DNA from: Auanema rhodensis
Taxonomy: Eukaryota > Nematoda > Chromadorea > Rhabditida > Rhabditidae
Reading direction: 5' to 3'
Assembly: GCA_964057225.1 (NCBI GenBank)
Contig: OZ059897.1
Span: 2,170,001-2,234,000, forward strand
Length of the DNA stretch: 64,000 nucleotides
Each line of letters starts with the position of its first letter. The stretch's first letter is position 1. The notes beneath the pieces are model-generated. The model was given only the letters and a program-made list of their open reading frames with translations, was not told the origin of the DNA and made no database searches. This document shows positions 1-11,342 of this stretch, one piece after another. The translations under genes and the position numbers were made by a program.

Positions 1-373
1 TGTCAAAATGTTTTTGGAAGCAATGTTGAGTGTACATGGGAACTCAACATACACTAATGCATTATTTTTCAAACGATCATAACTATTTTCTGTAAATAGC
101 GTTTCTCAATGTAGTATAGTGCATTCAATGCGGATTTTTAAGCTGCGTTGATCTGTGTTATCAGATTTGAGTTAACTTAAAAATGCACCGAGATATCAAG
201 TGATATATGTTCACACTTATATCCTCGATTTTCAAACTGAAGAATTGATTTTTTTGTTGAATAACATTGTCCATCGTCTTCGTCTTGAAAAAAGGAATCT
301 AAAAACATCTACTTTTTGTGAAATTATCTAGAAATTTTTCGGGAAAATTTTTGTCAAAATGTTTTTGGAAGCA

Positions 374-401
374 ATGTTGAGTGTACATGGGAACTCAACA
401 T
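374..401 (+). repeat. Conserved 9-bp inverted repeat with 10-nt loop (monomer bases 23-50)
   Basis: ATGTTGAGT (374-382) is the exact reverse complement of ACTCAACAT (393-401), and the loop is GTACATGGGA. The element recurs in essentially every monomer. The two common variants in the stem are TTGAGT to TTGGGT (monomer base 29) and CAACA to CAGCA (base 47). In a plus-strand transcript both would turn an A-U pair into a G-U pair, so the stem survives. Rarer variants break a pair: CAATATTGAG in the monomers starting at 2811, 9130 and 10886, and AACAAACAC in five monomers, including those starting at 50576 and 56548. It could be a cruciform, an RNA hairpin or a protein site. None of these is shown by sequence alone. 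Confidence 0.85.
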
Positions 402-405
402 ACAC

Positions 406-415
406 TAATGCATTA
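406..415. repeat. Perfect 10-bp palindrome TAATGCATTA (monomer bases 55-64)
   Basis: TAATGCATTA equals its own reverse complement and sits five bases after the inverted repeat. I saw it unchanged in nearly every monomer. One exception is the copy starting at 57251, where the sequence reads GCATTGTTTTT. Two inverted TAAT cores resemble generic homeodomain-type sites, but that core is short and common in AT-rich DNA, so no factor is proposed. Confidence 0.85.
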
Positions 416-520
416 TTTTTCAAACGATCATAACTATTTTCTTTAAATAGCGTTTCTCAATGTAGTATAGTGCATTCGATGCGGATTTTTAAGCTGCGTT
501 GATCTGTGTTATCAGATTTG

Positions 521-528
521 AGTTAACT
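521..528. repeat. Variable 8-bp palindrome AGTTAACT / AGCTAGCT (monomer bases 170-177)
   Basis: In L1 and L6 monomers this site reads AGTTAACT, a perfect palindrome. In many L3 and L4 monomers it reads AGCTAGCT, also a perfect palindrome, for example at the start of the GCTAGCTT run near 2630. The commonest state, AGTTAGCT, is the one-step intermediate and is not symmetric. Two other states occur: GTTAGGTT in some L2 monomers (about 3337, 11410, 20541) and GCGAGCTT near 48288. Confidence 0.8.
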
Positions 529-537
529 TAAAAATGC

Positions 538-587
538 ACCGAGATATCAACTGATATATGTTCACACTTATATCCTCGATTTTCACC
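538..587. repeat. Near-invariant hinge with ATATCA-N2-TGATAT dyad (monomer bases about 187-236)
   Basis: ATATCA (544-549) and TGATAT (552-557) form a 6+6 dyad around AC. The stretch from ACCGAG to CCCTGAAGA is among the least variable parts of the monomer. Left and right cassettes change partners across it. The spacer reads AG instead of AC in the monomers starting at 1 and 6320. A few copies have GATATAGG for GATATATG, and GATGTATG occurs once near 1256. The conservation could reflect a bound protein, or only homogenisation. Confidence 0.75.
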
Positions 588-682
588 CTGAAGAAATGAT
601 TTTTTGGTTGAAAAACATTGTCCATCGTCTTCGTCTTGAAAAAAGGAATCTAAAAACATCTACTTTTTGTGAAATTATTTAG

Positions 683-703
683 AAATTTTTCGGGAAAATT
701 TTT
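683..703. repeat. A/T tracts flanking CGGG at the monomer junction
   Basis: AAATTTTT (683-690), CGGG (691-694) and AAAATTTTT (695-703) form a near-symmetric block at the end of each monomer. In R4 monomers such as those starting at 14399 and 49171 it becomes AAAATTTTCGGG followed by AAAATTTT, making the two arms identical and self-complementary. Further A and T tracts on either side lie about 10-13 bp apart, which would fit intrinsic DNA curvature, a common satellite property. Curvature was not computed. Confidence 0.6.
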
Positions 704-1053
704 GTCAAAATGTTTTTGGAAGCAATGTTGAGTGTACATGGGAACTCAGCATACACTAATGCATTATTTTTCAAACGATAATAACTAATTTTTGTATAGA
801 GCGTTTCTTAATGTAGTATAGTGCATTCGATGCGGATTTTTAAGTTGCGTTGATCTGTGTTATCAGATTTGAGTTAGCTTAAAAATGCACCGAGATATCA
901 ACTGATATATGTTCACACTTATATCCTCGATTTTCACCCTGAAGAAATGATTTTTTCGTTGAATAACATTGTCCATCATCTTCGTCTTGAAAAAAGGAAT
1001 CTAAAAACATCTACTTTTTGTGAAATTATTTAGAAATTTTTCGGGAAAATTTT

Positions 1054-1405
1054 TGTCAAAATGTTTTTGGAAGCAATGTTGGGTGTACATGGGAACTCAA
1101 CATACACTAATGCATTATTTTTCAAACGATCATAACTTATTTTTGTATAGAGCGTTTCTCAATGTAGTATAGTGCATTCGATGCGGATTTTTAAGCTGCG
1201 TCGATCTGTGTTATCAGATTTGAGTTAGCTTAAAAATGCACCGAGATATCAACTGATGTATGTTCACACTTATATCCTCGATTTTCACCCTGAAGAAATG
1301 ATTTTTTCGTTGAAAAAACATTGTCCATCGTCTTTGCCTTGAAAAAAGGAATCTAAAAACATCTACTTTTTGTGAAATTATTCAGAAATTTTTCGGGAAA
1401 ATTTT
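1054..1405 (+). repeat. Example of the 352-bp monomer class (R2 right cassette)
   Basis: This monomer is one base longer than the norm because the tract after TTCGTTG has six A instead of five. The extra A travels with CTTTGCCTTG about 20 bp later. This R2 signature marks most of the 352-bp monomers, roughly forty in all, and their number accounts for the period of each HOR: 2,107 = 6x351+1, 2,460 = 7x351+3, 2,810 = 8x351+2, 4,565 = 13x351+2. This copy also has TTGGGT at base 29 and the unusual GATGTATG. Confidence 0.9.
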
Positions 1406-3745
1406 TGTCAAAATGTTTTTGGAAGCAATGTTGAGTGTACATGGGAACTCAGCATACACTAATGCATTATTTTTCAAACGATCATAACTAATTTTTGTAA
1501 ATAGCGTTTCTCGATGTAGTATAGTGCATTCGATGCGGATTTTTAAGTTGCGTTGATCTGTGTTATCAGATTTGAGTTAACTTAAAAATGCACCGAGATA
1601 TCAACTGATATATGTTCACACTTATATCCTCGATTTTCACCCTGAAGAAATGATTTTTTCGTTGAAAAACATTGTCCATCGTCTTTGTCATGAAAAAAGG
1701 AATCTAAAAACATCTACTTTTTGTGAAATTATTTAGAAATTTTTCGGGAAAATTTTTGTCAAAATGTTTTTGGAAGCAATGTTGAGTGTACATGGGAACT
1801 CAACATACACTAATGCATTATTTTTCAAACGATCATAACTAATTTTTGTAAATAGCGTTTCTCAAGGTAGTATAGTGCATTCGATGCGGATTTTTAAGCT
1901 GCGTCGATCTGTGTTATCAGATTTGAGCTAGCTTAAAAATGCACCGAGATATCAACTGATATATGTTCACACTTATATCCTCGATTTTCACCCTGAAGAA
2001 ATGATTTTTTGGTTGAAAAACATTGTCCATCGTCTTCGTCTTGAAAAAAGGAATCTAAAAACATCTACTTTTTGTGAAATTATTTAGAAATTTTTCGGGA
2101 AAATTTTTGTCAAAATGTTTTTGGAAGCAATGTTGAGTGTACATGGGAACTCAACATACACTAATGCATTATTTTTCAAACGATCATAACTATTTTCTGT
2201 AAATAGCGTTTCTCAATGTAGTATAGTGCATTCGATGCGGATTTTTAAGCTGCGTTGATCTGTGTTATCAGATTTGAGTTAACTTAAAAAGGCACCGAGA
2301 TATCAACTGATATATGTTCACACTTATATCCTCGATTTTCACCCTGAAGAAATGATTTTTTCGTTGAAAAAACATTGTCCATCGTCTTTGCCTTGAAAAA
2401 AGGAATCTAAAAACATCTACTTTTTGTGAAATTATTTAGAAATTTTTCGGGAAAATTTTTGTCAAAATGTTTTTGGAAGCAATGTTGAGTGTACATGGGA
2501 ACTCAACATACACTAATGCATTATTTTTCAAACGATCATAACTTATTTTTGTATAGAGCGTTTCTCAATGTAGTATAGTGCATTCGATGCGGATTTTTAA
2601 GCTGCGTCGATCTGTGTTATCCGATTTGAGCTAGCTTGAAAATGTACCGAGATATCAACTGATATATGTTCACACTTATATCCTCGATTTTCACCCTGAA
2701 GAATTTATTTTTTCGTTGAATAACATTGTCCATCGTCTTCGCCTTGAAAGAAGGAATCTAAAAACATCTACTTTTTGTGAAATTATTCAGAAATTTTTCG
2801 GGAAAATTTTTGTCAAAATGTTTTTGGAAGCAATATTGAGTGTACATGGGAACTCAGCATACACTAATGCATTATTTTTCAAACGATAATAACTAATTTT
2901 TGTATAGAGCGTTTCTTAATGTAGTATAGTGCATTCGATGCGGATTTTTAAGTTGCGTTGATCTGTGTTATCAGATTTGAGTTAGCTTAAAAATGCACCG
3001 AGATATCAACTGATATATGTTCACACTTATATCCTCGATTTTCACCCTGAAGAAATGATTTTTTGGTTGAAAAACATTGTCCATCGTCTTCGTCTTGAAA
3101 AAAGGAATCTAAAAACATCTACTTTTTGTGAAATTATTTAGAAATTTTTCGGGAAAATTTTTGTCAAAATGTTTTTGGAAGCAATGTTGAGTGTACATGG
3201 GAACTCAGCATACACTAATGCATTATTTTTCAAACGATAATAACTAATTTTTGTATAGAGCGTTTCTTAATGTAGTATAGTGCATTCGATGCGGATTTTT
3301 AAGTTGCGTTGATCTGTGTTATCAGATTTGAGTTAGGTTAAAAATGCACCGAGATATCAACTGATATATGTTCACACTTATATCCTCGATTTTCACCCTG
3401 AAGAATTTATTTTTTCGTTGAATAACATTGTCCATCGTCTTCGCCTTGAAAGAAGGAATCTAAAAACATCTACTTTTTGTGAAATTATTCAGAAATTTTT
3501 CGGGAAAATTTTTGTCAAAATGTTTTTGGAAGCAATGTTGAGTGTACATGGGAACTCAACATACACTAATGCATTATTTTTCAAACGATCATAACTATTT
3601 TCTGTAAATAGCGTTTCTCAATGTAGTATAGTGCATTCGATGCGGATTTTTAAGCTGCGTTGATCTGTGTTATCAGATTTGAGTTAACTTAAAAATGCAC
3701 CGAGATATCAACTGATATATGTTCACACTTATATCCTCGATTTTC

Positions 3746-5968
3746 ACAATGAAGAAATGATTTTTTCGTTGAATAACATTGTCCATCGTCTTCGTCTTGA
3801 AAAAAAGAATCTAAAAACATCTACTTTTTGTGAAATTATTTAGAAATTTTTCGGGAAAATTTTTGGCAAAATGTTTTTGGAAGCAATGTTGAGTGTACAT
3901 GGGAACTCAACATACACTAATGCATTATTTTTCAAACGATCATAACTAATTTCTGTAAATAGCGTTTCTCAATGTAGTATAGTGCATTCGATGCGGATTT
4001 TTAAGCTGCGTCGATCTGTGTTATCAGATTTGAGTTAGCTTAAAAATGCACCGAGATATCAACTGATATATGTTCACACTTATATCCTCTATTTTCACCC
4101 TGAAGAAATAGTTTTTTCGTTGAAAAACATTGTCCATCGTCTTTGCCTTGAAAAAAGGAATCTAAAAACATCTACTTTTTGTGAAATTATTTAGAAATTT
4201 TTCGGGAAAATTTTTGTCAAAATGTTTTTGGAAGCAATGTTGAGTGTACATGGGAACTCAACATACACTAATGCATTATTTTTCAAACGATCATAACAAT
4301 TTATGTAAATAGCGTTTCTCAATGTAGTATAGTGCATTCGATGCGGATTTTTAAGTTGCGTTGATCTGTGTTATCAGATTTGAGTTAGCTTAAAAATGCA
4401 CCGAGATATCAACTGATTTATGTTCACACTTATATCCTCGATTTTCACCCTGAAGAAATGATTTTTTCGTTGAATAACATTGTCCATCGTCTTCGTCTTG
4501 AAAAAAGGAATCTAAAAACATCTACTTTTTGTGAAATTATTTAGAAATTTTTCGGGAAAATTTTTGTCAAAATGTTTTTGGAAGCAATGTTGGGTGTACA
4601 TGGGAACTCAGCAAACACTAATGCATTATTTTTCAAACGATCATAACTTATTTTTGTATAGAGCGTTTCTCAATGTAGTATAGTGCATTCGATGCGGATT
4701 TTTAAGCTGCGTCGATCTGTGTTATCAGATTTGAGTTAGCTTAAAAATGCACCGAGATATCAACTGATATATGTTCACACTTATATCCTCGATTTTCACC
4801 CTGAAGAAATGATTTTTTCGTTGAATAACATTGTCCATCGTCTTCGTCTTGAAAAAAGGAATCTAAAAACATCTACTTTTTGTGAAATTATTTAGAAATT
4901 TTTCGGGAAAATTTTTGTCAAAATGTTTTTGGAAGCAATGTTGAGTGTACATGGGAACTCAACATACACTAATGCATTATTTTTCAAACGATCATAACTT
5001 ATTTTTGTATAGAGCGTTTCTCAATGTAGTATAGTGCATTCGATGCGGATTTTTAAGCTGCGTCGATCTGTGTTATCCGATTTGAGTTAGCTTAAAAATG
5101 CACCGAGATATCAACTGATATATGTTCACACTTATATCCTCGATTTTCACCCTGAAGAAATGATTTTTTCGTTGAATAACATTGTCCATCGTCTTCGTCT
5201 TGAAAAAAGGAATCTAAAAACATCTACTTTTTGTGAAATTATTTAGAAATTTTTCGGGAAAATTTTTGTCAAAATGTTTTTGGAAGCAATGTTGAGTGTA
5301 CATGGGAACTCAACATACACTAATGCATTATTTTTCAAACGATCATAACTAATTTTTGTATAGAGCGTTTCTCAATGTAGTATAGTGCATTCGATGCGGA
5401 TTTTTAAGCTGCGTTGATCTGTGTTATCAGATTTGAGTTAACTTTAAAATGCACCGAGATATCAACTGATATAGGTTCACACTTATATCCTCAATTTTCA
5501 CCCTGAAGAAGTAGTTTTTTCGTTGAAAAACATTGTCCATCGTCTTCGTCATGAAAAAAGGAATCTAAAAACATCTACTTTTTAAGAAATTATATAGAAA
5601 TTTTTCGGGAAAAGTTTTGTCAAAATGTTTTTGGAAGCAATGTTGAGTGTACATGGGAACTCAACATACACTAATGCATTATTTTTCAAACGATCATAAC
5701 TTATTTTTGTATAGAGCGTTTCTCAATGTAGTATAGTGCATTCGATGCGGATTTTTAAGCTGCGTCGATCTGTGTTATCAGATTTGAGTTAGCTTAAAAA
5801 TGCACCGAGATATCAACTGATATATGTTCACACTTATATCCTCGATTTTCACCCTGAAGAAATGATTTTTTCGTTGAATAACATTGTCCATCGTCTTTGT
5901 CTTGAAAAAAGGAATCTAAAAACATCTACTTTTTGTGAAATTATTTAGAAATTTTTCGGGAAAATTTT
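3746..5968 (+). repeat. Island of divergent, single-occurrence monomers
   Basis: Seven monomers carry many private changes not seen elsewhere in the window. Examples are TTCACAATGAAG near 3745, TTTTGGCAAAATG near 3863, CCTCTATTTT near 4086, CATAACAATTTATG (the 350-bp monomer) near 4291, GATTTATG near 4417, and the monomer at 5267-5617 with CTCAATTTTC, GAAGTAGTTT, TTTTTAAGAAATTATATAG and AAAGTTTTG. The second 18-mer copy stops before reaching this part, so it has no partner here. It looks like an older, less homogenised segment. Confidence 0.75.
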
Positions 5969-6319
5969 TGTCAAAATGTTTTTGGAAGCAATGTTGAGTG
6001 TACATGGGAACTCAACATACACTAATGCATTATTTTTCAAACGATCATAACTAATTTTTGTAAATAGCGTTTCTCAAGGTAGTATAGTGCATTCGATGCG
6101 GATTTTTAAGCTGCGTCGATCTGTGTTATCAGATTTGAGTTAGCTTAAAAATGCACCGAGATATCAACTGATATATGTTCACACTTATATCCTCGATTTT
6201 CAAACTGAAGAATTGATTTTTTTGTTGAATAACATTGTTCATCGTCTTCGTCTTGAAAAAAGGAATCTAAAAACATCTACTTTTTGTGAAATTATCTAGA
6301 AATTTTTCGGGAAAATTTT

Positions 6320-9300
6320 TGTCAAAATGTTTTTGGAAGCAATGTTGAGTGTACATGGGAACTCAACATACACTAATGCATTATTTTTCAAACGATCATA
6401 ACTATTTTCTGTAAATAGCGTTTCTCAATGTAGTATAGTGCATTCAATGCGGATTTTTAAGCTGCGTTGATCTGTGTTATCAGATTTGAGTTAACTTAAA
6501 AATGCACCGAGATATCAAGTGATATATGTTCACACTTATATCCTCGATTTTCAAACTGAAGAATTGATTTTTTTGTTGAATAACATTGTCCATCGTCTTC
6601 GTCTTGAAAAAAGGAATCTAAAAACATCTACTTTTTGTGAAATTATCTAGAAATTTTTCGGGAAAATTTTTGTCAAAATGTTTTTGGAAGCAATGTTGAG
6701 TGTACATGGGAACTCAACATACACTAATGCATTATTTTTCAAACGATCATAACTATTTTCTTTAAATAGCGTTTCTCAATGTAGTATAGTGCATTCGATG
6801 CGGATTTTTAAGCTGCGTTGATCTGTGTTATCAGATTTGAGTTAACTTAAAAATGCACCGAGATATCAACTGATATATGTTCACACTTATATCCTCGATT
6901 TTCACCCTGAAGAAATGATTTTTTGGTTGAAAAACATTGTCCATCGTCTTCGTCTTGAAAAAAGGAATCTAAAAACATCTACTTTTTGTGAAATTATTTA
7001 GAAATTTTTCGGGAAAATTTTTGTCAAAATGTTTTTGGAAGCAATGTTGAGTGTACATGGGAACTCAGCATACACTAATGCATTATTTTTCAAACGATAA
7101 TAACTAATTTTTGTATAGAGCGTTTCTTAATGTAGTATAGTGCATTCGATGCGGATTTTTAAGTTGCGTTGATCTGTGTTATCAGATTTGAGTTAGCTTA
7201 AAAATGCACCGAGATATCAACTGATATATGTTCACACTTATATCCTCGATTTTCACCCTGAAGAAATGATTTTTTCGTTGAATAACATTGTCCATCATCT
7301 TCGTCTTGAAAAAAGGAATCTAAAAACATCTACTTTTTGTGAAATTATTTAGAAATTTTTCGGGAAAATTTTTGTCAAAATGTTTTTGGAAGCAATGTTG
7401 GGTGTACATGGGAACTCAACATACACTAATGCATTATTTTTCAAACGATCATAACTTATTTTTGTATAGAGCGTTTCTCAATGTAGTATAGTGCATTCGA
7501 TGCGGATTTTTAAGCTGCGTCGATCTGTGTTATCAGATTTGAGTTAGCTTAAAAATGCACCGAGATATCAACTGATATATGTTCACACTTATATCCTCGA
7601 TTTTCACCCTGAAGAAATGATTTTTTCGTTGAAAAAACATTGTCCATCGTCTTTGCCTTGAAAAAAGGAATCTAAAAACATCTACTTTTTGTGAAATTAT
7701 TCAGAAATTTTTCGGGAAAATTTTTGTCAAAATGTTTTTGGAAGCAATGTTGAGTGTACATGGGAACTCAGCATACACTAATGCATTATTTTTCAAACGA
7801 TCATAACTAATTTTTGTAAATAGCGTTTCTCGATGTAGTATAGTGCATTCGATGCGGATTTTTAAGTTGCGTTGATCTGTGTTATCAGATTTGAGTTAAC
7901 TTAAAAATGCACCGAGATATCAACTGATATATGTTCACACTTATATCCTCGATTTTCACCCTGAAGAAATGATTTTTTCGTTGAAAAACATTGTCCATCG
8001 TCTTTGTCATGAAAAAAGGAATCTAAAAACATCTACTTTTTGTGAAATTATTTAGAAATTTTTCGGGAAAATTTTTGTCAAAATGTTTTTGGAAGCAATG
8101 TTGAGTGTACATGGGAACTCAACATACACTAATGCATTATTTTTCAAACGATCATAACTAATTTTTGTAAATAGCGTTTCTCAAGGTAGTATAGTGCATT
8201 CGATGCGGATTTTTAAGCTGCGTCGATCTGTGTTATCAGATTTGAGCTAGCTTAAAAATGCACCGAGATATCAACTGATATATGTTCACACTTATATCCT
8301 CGATTTTCACCCTGAAGAAATGATTTTTTTGTTGAAAAACATTGTCCATCGTCTTCGTCTTGAAAAAAGGAATCTAAAAACATCTACTTTTTGTGAAATT
8401 ATTTAGAAATTTTTCGGGAAAATTTTTGTCAAAATGTTTTTGGAAGCAATGTTGAGTGTACATGGGAACTCAACATACACTAATGCATTATTTTTCAAAC
8501 GATCATAACTATTTTCTGTAAATAGCGTTTCTCAATGTAGTATAGTGCATTCGATGCGGATTTTTAAGCTGCGTTGATCTGTGTTATCAGATTTGAGTTA
8601 ACTTAAAAAGGCACCGAGATATCAACTGATATATGTTCACACTTATATCCTCGATTTTCACCCTGAAGAAATGATTTTTTCGTTGAAAAAACATTGTCCA
8701 TCGTCTTTGCCTTGAAAAAAGGAATCTAAAAACATCTACTTTTTGTGAAATTATTTAGAAATTTTTCGGGAAAATTTTTGTCAAAATGTTTTTGGAAGCA
8801 ATGTTGAGTGTACATGGGAACTCAACATACACTAATGCATTATTTTTCAAACGATCATAACTTATTTTTGTATAGAGCGTTTCTCAATGTAGTATAGTGC
8901 ATTCGATGCGGATTTTTAAGCTGCGTCGATCTGTGTTATCCGATTTGAGCTAGCTTGAAAATGTACCGAGATATCAACTGATATATGTTCACACTTATAT
9001 CCTCGATTTTCACCCTGAAGAATTTATTTTTTCGTTGAATAACATTGTCCATCGTCTTCGCCTTGAAAGAAGGAATCTAAAAACATCTACTTTTTGTGAA
9101 ATTATTCAGAAATTTTTCGGGAAAATTTTTGTCAAAATGTTTTTGGAAGCAATATTGAGTGTACATGGGAACTCAGCATACACTAATGCATTATTTTTCA
9201 AACGATAATAACTAATTTTTGTATAGAGCGTTTCTTAATGTAGTATAGTGCATTCGATGCGGATTTTTAAGTTGCGTTGATCTGTGTTATCAGATTTGAG

Positions 9301-9586
9301 TTAGCTTAAAAATGCACCGAGATATCAACTGATATATGTTCACACTTATATCCTCGATTTTCACCCTGAAGAAATGATTTTTTGGTTGAAAAACATTGTC
9401 CATCGTCTTCGTCTTGAAAAAAGGAATCTAAAAACATCTACTTTTTGTGAAATTATTTAGAAATTTTTCGGGAAAATTTTTGTCAAAATGTTTTTGGAAG
9501 CAATGTTGAGTGTACATGGGAACTCAGCATACACTAATGCATTATTTTTCAAACGATAATAACTAATTTTTGTATAGAGCGTTTCT
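6320..9586 (+). repeat. 18-mer HOR, truncated copy 2 (about 9.3 monomers)
   Basis: Monomers starting at 6320, 6671, 7022, 7373, 7725, 8076, 8427, 8779, 9130 and 9481 repeat the order of those starting at 1 to 3162, offset by 6,319 bp. Small differences appear. GATGTATG near 1256 is GATATATG in this copy. The L4R1 monomer has TTTTTTTGTTG here where copy 1 has TTTTTTGGTTG. Agreement ends inside the monomer starting at 9481, at the junction described in the next entry. Confidence 0.9.
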
Positions 9587-11342
9587 CGATGTAGTATAGT
9601 GCATTCGATGCGGATTTTTAAGTTGCGTTGATCTGTGTTATCAGATTTGAGTTAACTTAAAAATGCACCGAGATATCAACTGATATATGTTCACACTTAT
9701 ATCCTCGATTTTCACCCTGAAGAAATGATTTTTTCGTTGAAAAACATTGTCCATCGTCTTTGTCATGAAAAAAGGAATCTAAAAACATCTACTTTTTGTG
9801 AAATTATTTAGAAATTTTTCGGGAAAATTTTTGTCAAAATGTTTTTGGAAGCAATGTTGAGTGTACATGGGAACTCAACATACACTAATGCATTATTTTT
9901 CAAACGATCATAACTAATTTTTGTAAATAGCGTTTCTCAAGGTAGTATAGTGCATTCGATGCGGATTTTTAAGCTGCGTCGATCTGTGTTATCAGATTTG
10001 AGCTAGCTTAAAAATGCACCGAGATATCAACTGATATATGTTCACACTTATATCCTCGATTTTCACCCTGAAGAAATGATTTTTTTGTTGAAAAACATTG
10101 TCCATCGTCTTCGTCTTGAAAAAAGGAATCTAAAAACATCTACTTTTTGTGAAATTATTTAGAAATTTTTCGGGAAAATTTTTGTCAAAATGTTTTTGGA
10201 AGCAATGTTGAGTGTACATGGGAACTCAACATACACTAATGCATTATTTTTCAAACGATCATAACTATTTTCTGTAAATAGCGTTTCTCAATGTAGTATA
10301 GTGCATTCGATGCGGATTTTTAAGCTGCGTTGATCTGTGTTATCAGATTTGAGTTAACTTAAAAAGGCACCGAGATATCAACTGATATATGTTCACACTT
10401 ATATCCTCGATTTTCACCCTGAAGAAATGATTTTTTCGTTGAAAAAACATTGTCCATCGTCTTTGCCTTGAAAAAAGGAATCTAAAAACATCTACTTTTT
10501 GTGAAATTATTTAGAAATTTTTCGGGAAAATTTTTGTCAAAATGTTTTTGGAAGCAATGTTGAGTGTACATGGGAACTCAACATACACTAATGCATTATT
10601 TTTCAAACGATCATAACTTATTTTTGTATAGAGCGTTTCTCAATGTAGTATAGTGCATTCGATGCGGATTTTTAAGCTGCGTCGATCTGTGTTATGCGAT
10701 TTGAGCTAGCTTGAAAATGTACCGAGATATCAACTGATATATGTTCACACTTATATCCTCGATTTTCACCCTGAAGAATTTATTTTTTCGTTGAATAACA
10801 TTGTCCATCGTCTTCGCCTTGAAAGAAGGAATCTAAAAACATCTACTTTTTGTGAAATTATTCAGAAATTTTTCGGGAAAATTTTTGTCAAAATGTTTTT
10901 GGAAGCAATATTGAGTGTACATGGGAACTCAGCATACACTAATGCATTATTTTTCAAACGATAATAACTAATTTTTGTATAGAGCGTTTCTTAATGTAGT
11001 ATAGTGCATTCGATGCGGATTTTTAAGTTGCGTTGATCTGTGTTATCAGATTTGAGTTAGCTTAAAAATGCACCGAGATATCAACTGATATATGTTCACA
11101 CTTATATCCTCGATTTTCACCCTGAAGAAATGATTTTTTGGTTGAAAAACATTGTCCATCGTCTTCGTCTTGAAAAAAGGAATCTAAAAACATCTACTTT
11201 TTGTGAAATTATTTAGAAATTTTTCGGGAAAATTTTTGTCAAAATGTTTTTGGAAGCAATGTTGAGTGTACATGGGAACTCAGCATACACTAATGCATTA
11301 TTTTTCAAACGATAATAACTAATTTTTGTATAGAGCGTTTCT
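7831..11342 (+). repeat. 5-monomer tandem duplication (1,756 bp x2) with mapped junction
   Basis: Bases 7831-9586 recur as 9587-11342. The monomer starting at 9481 is L2-type through TATAGAG (last diagnostic base 9577) and L6-type from CTCGATG on (first diagnostic base 9587). The crossover therefore lies within about nine shared bases, AGCGTTTCT. After the duplicate the array resumes with the L2R3 monomer starting at 11237, matching the one at 3162 including its GTTAGGTT. One private difference is TATGCG near 10695 where the other copy has TATCCG. Confidence 0.9.

Larger units (their letters stand above)
352..702 (+). repeat. Reference 351-bp monomer (L1 left cassette, R1 right cassette)
   Basis: This copy is a convenient type specimen. 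By hand count it has 109 G+C of 351 (about 31%), with 52 C, 57 G and 10 CpG against about 8.4 expected. In order it contains a 9-bp inverted repeat with a 10-nt loop (374-401), a perfect 10-bp palindrome (406-415), a variable block from about 420 to 530, an 8-bp palindrome (521-528), a near-invariant stretch (about 538-587) with a 6+6 dyad, a second variable block (about 585-690), and an A/T-tract block around CGGG. It encodes nothing. A short frame opening with MIF at the AAATGATTTTTT motif stops at TTATTTAG in this and most other monomers. Its CTTTAAATAG near 444 differs from the commoner CTGTAAATAG of L1. Confidence 0.95.
1..6319 (+). repeat. 18-monomer higher-order repeat, copy 1 (6,319 bp)
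   Basis: Monomer order: L1R6, L1R1, L2R5, L3R2, L6R4, L4R1, L1R2, L3R3, L2R1, L2R3, L1R5, then six atypical or L3R5 monomers, then L4R6 starting at 5969. Private markers recur exactly 6,319 bp later, including CATTCAATGCGG (125 and 6444), CAAGTGATAT and CAATATTGAG (2811 and 9130). The length is 18x351+1: two 352-bp monomers and one 350-bp monomer (4215-4564, where CATAACAATTTATG has lost a base). Confidence 0.9.

Noticed and set aside
683-703. CENP-B box in the TTTTTCGGGAAAA region or at TTCGTTGAAAAAC
   Set aside because: The required core TTCG-N4-A-N2-CGGG is not met on either strand at these places. Only fragments of it occur.
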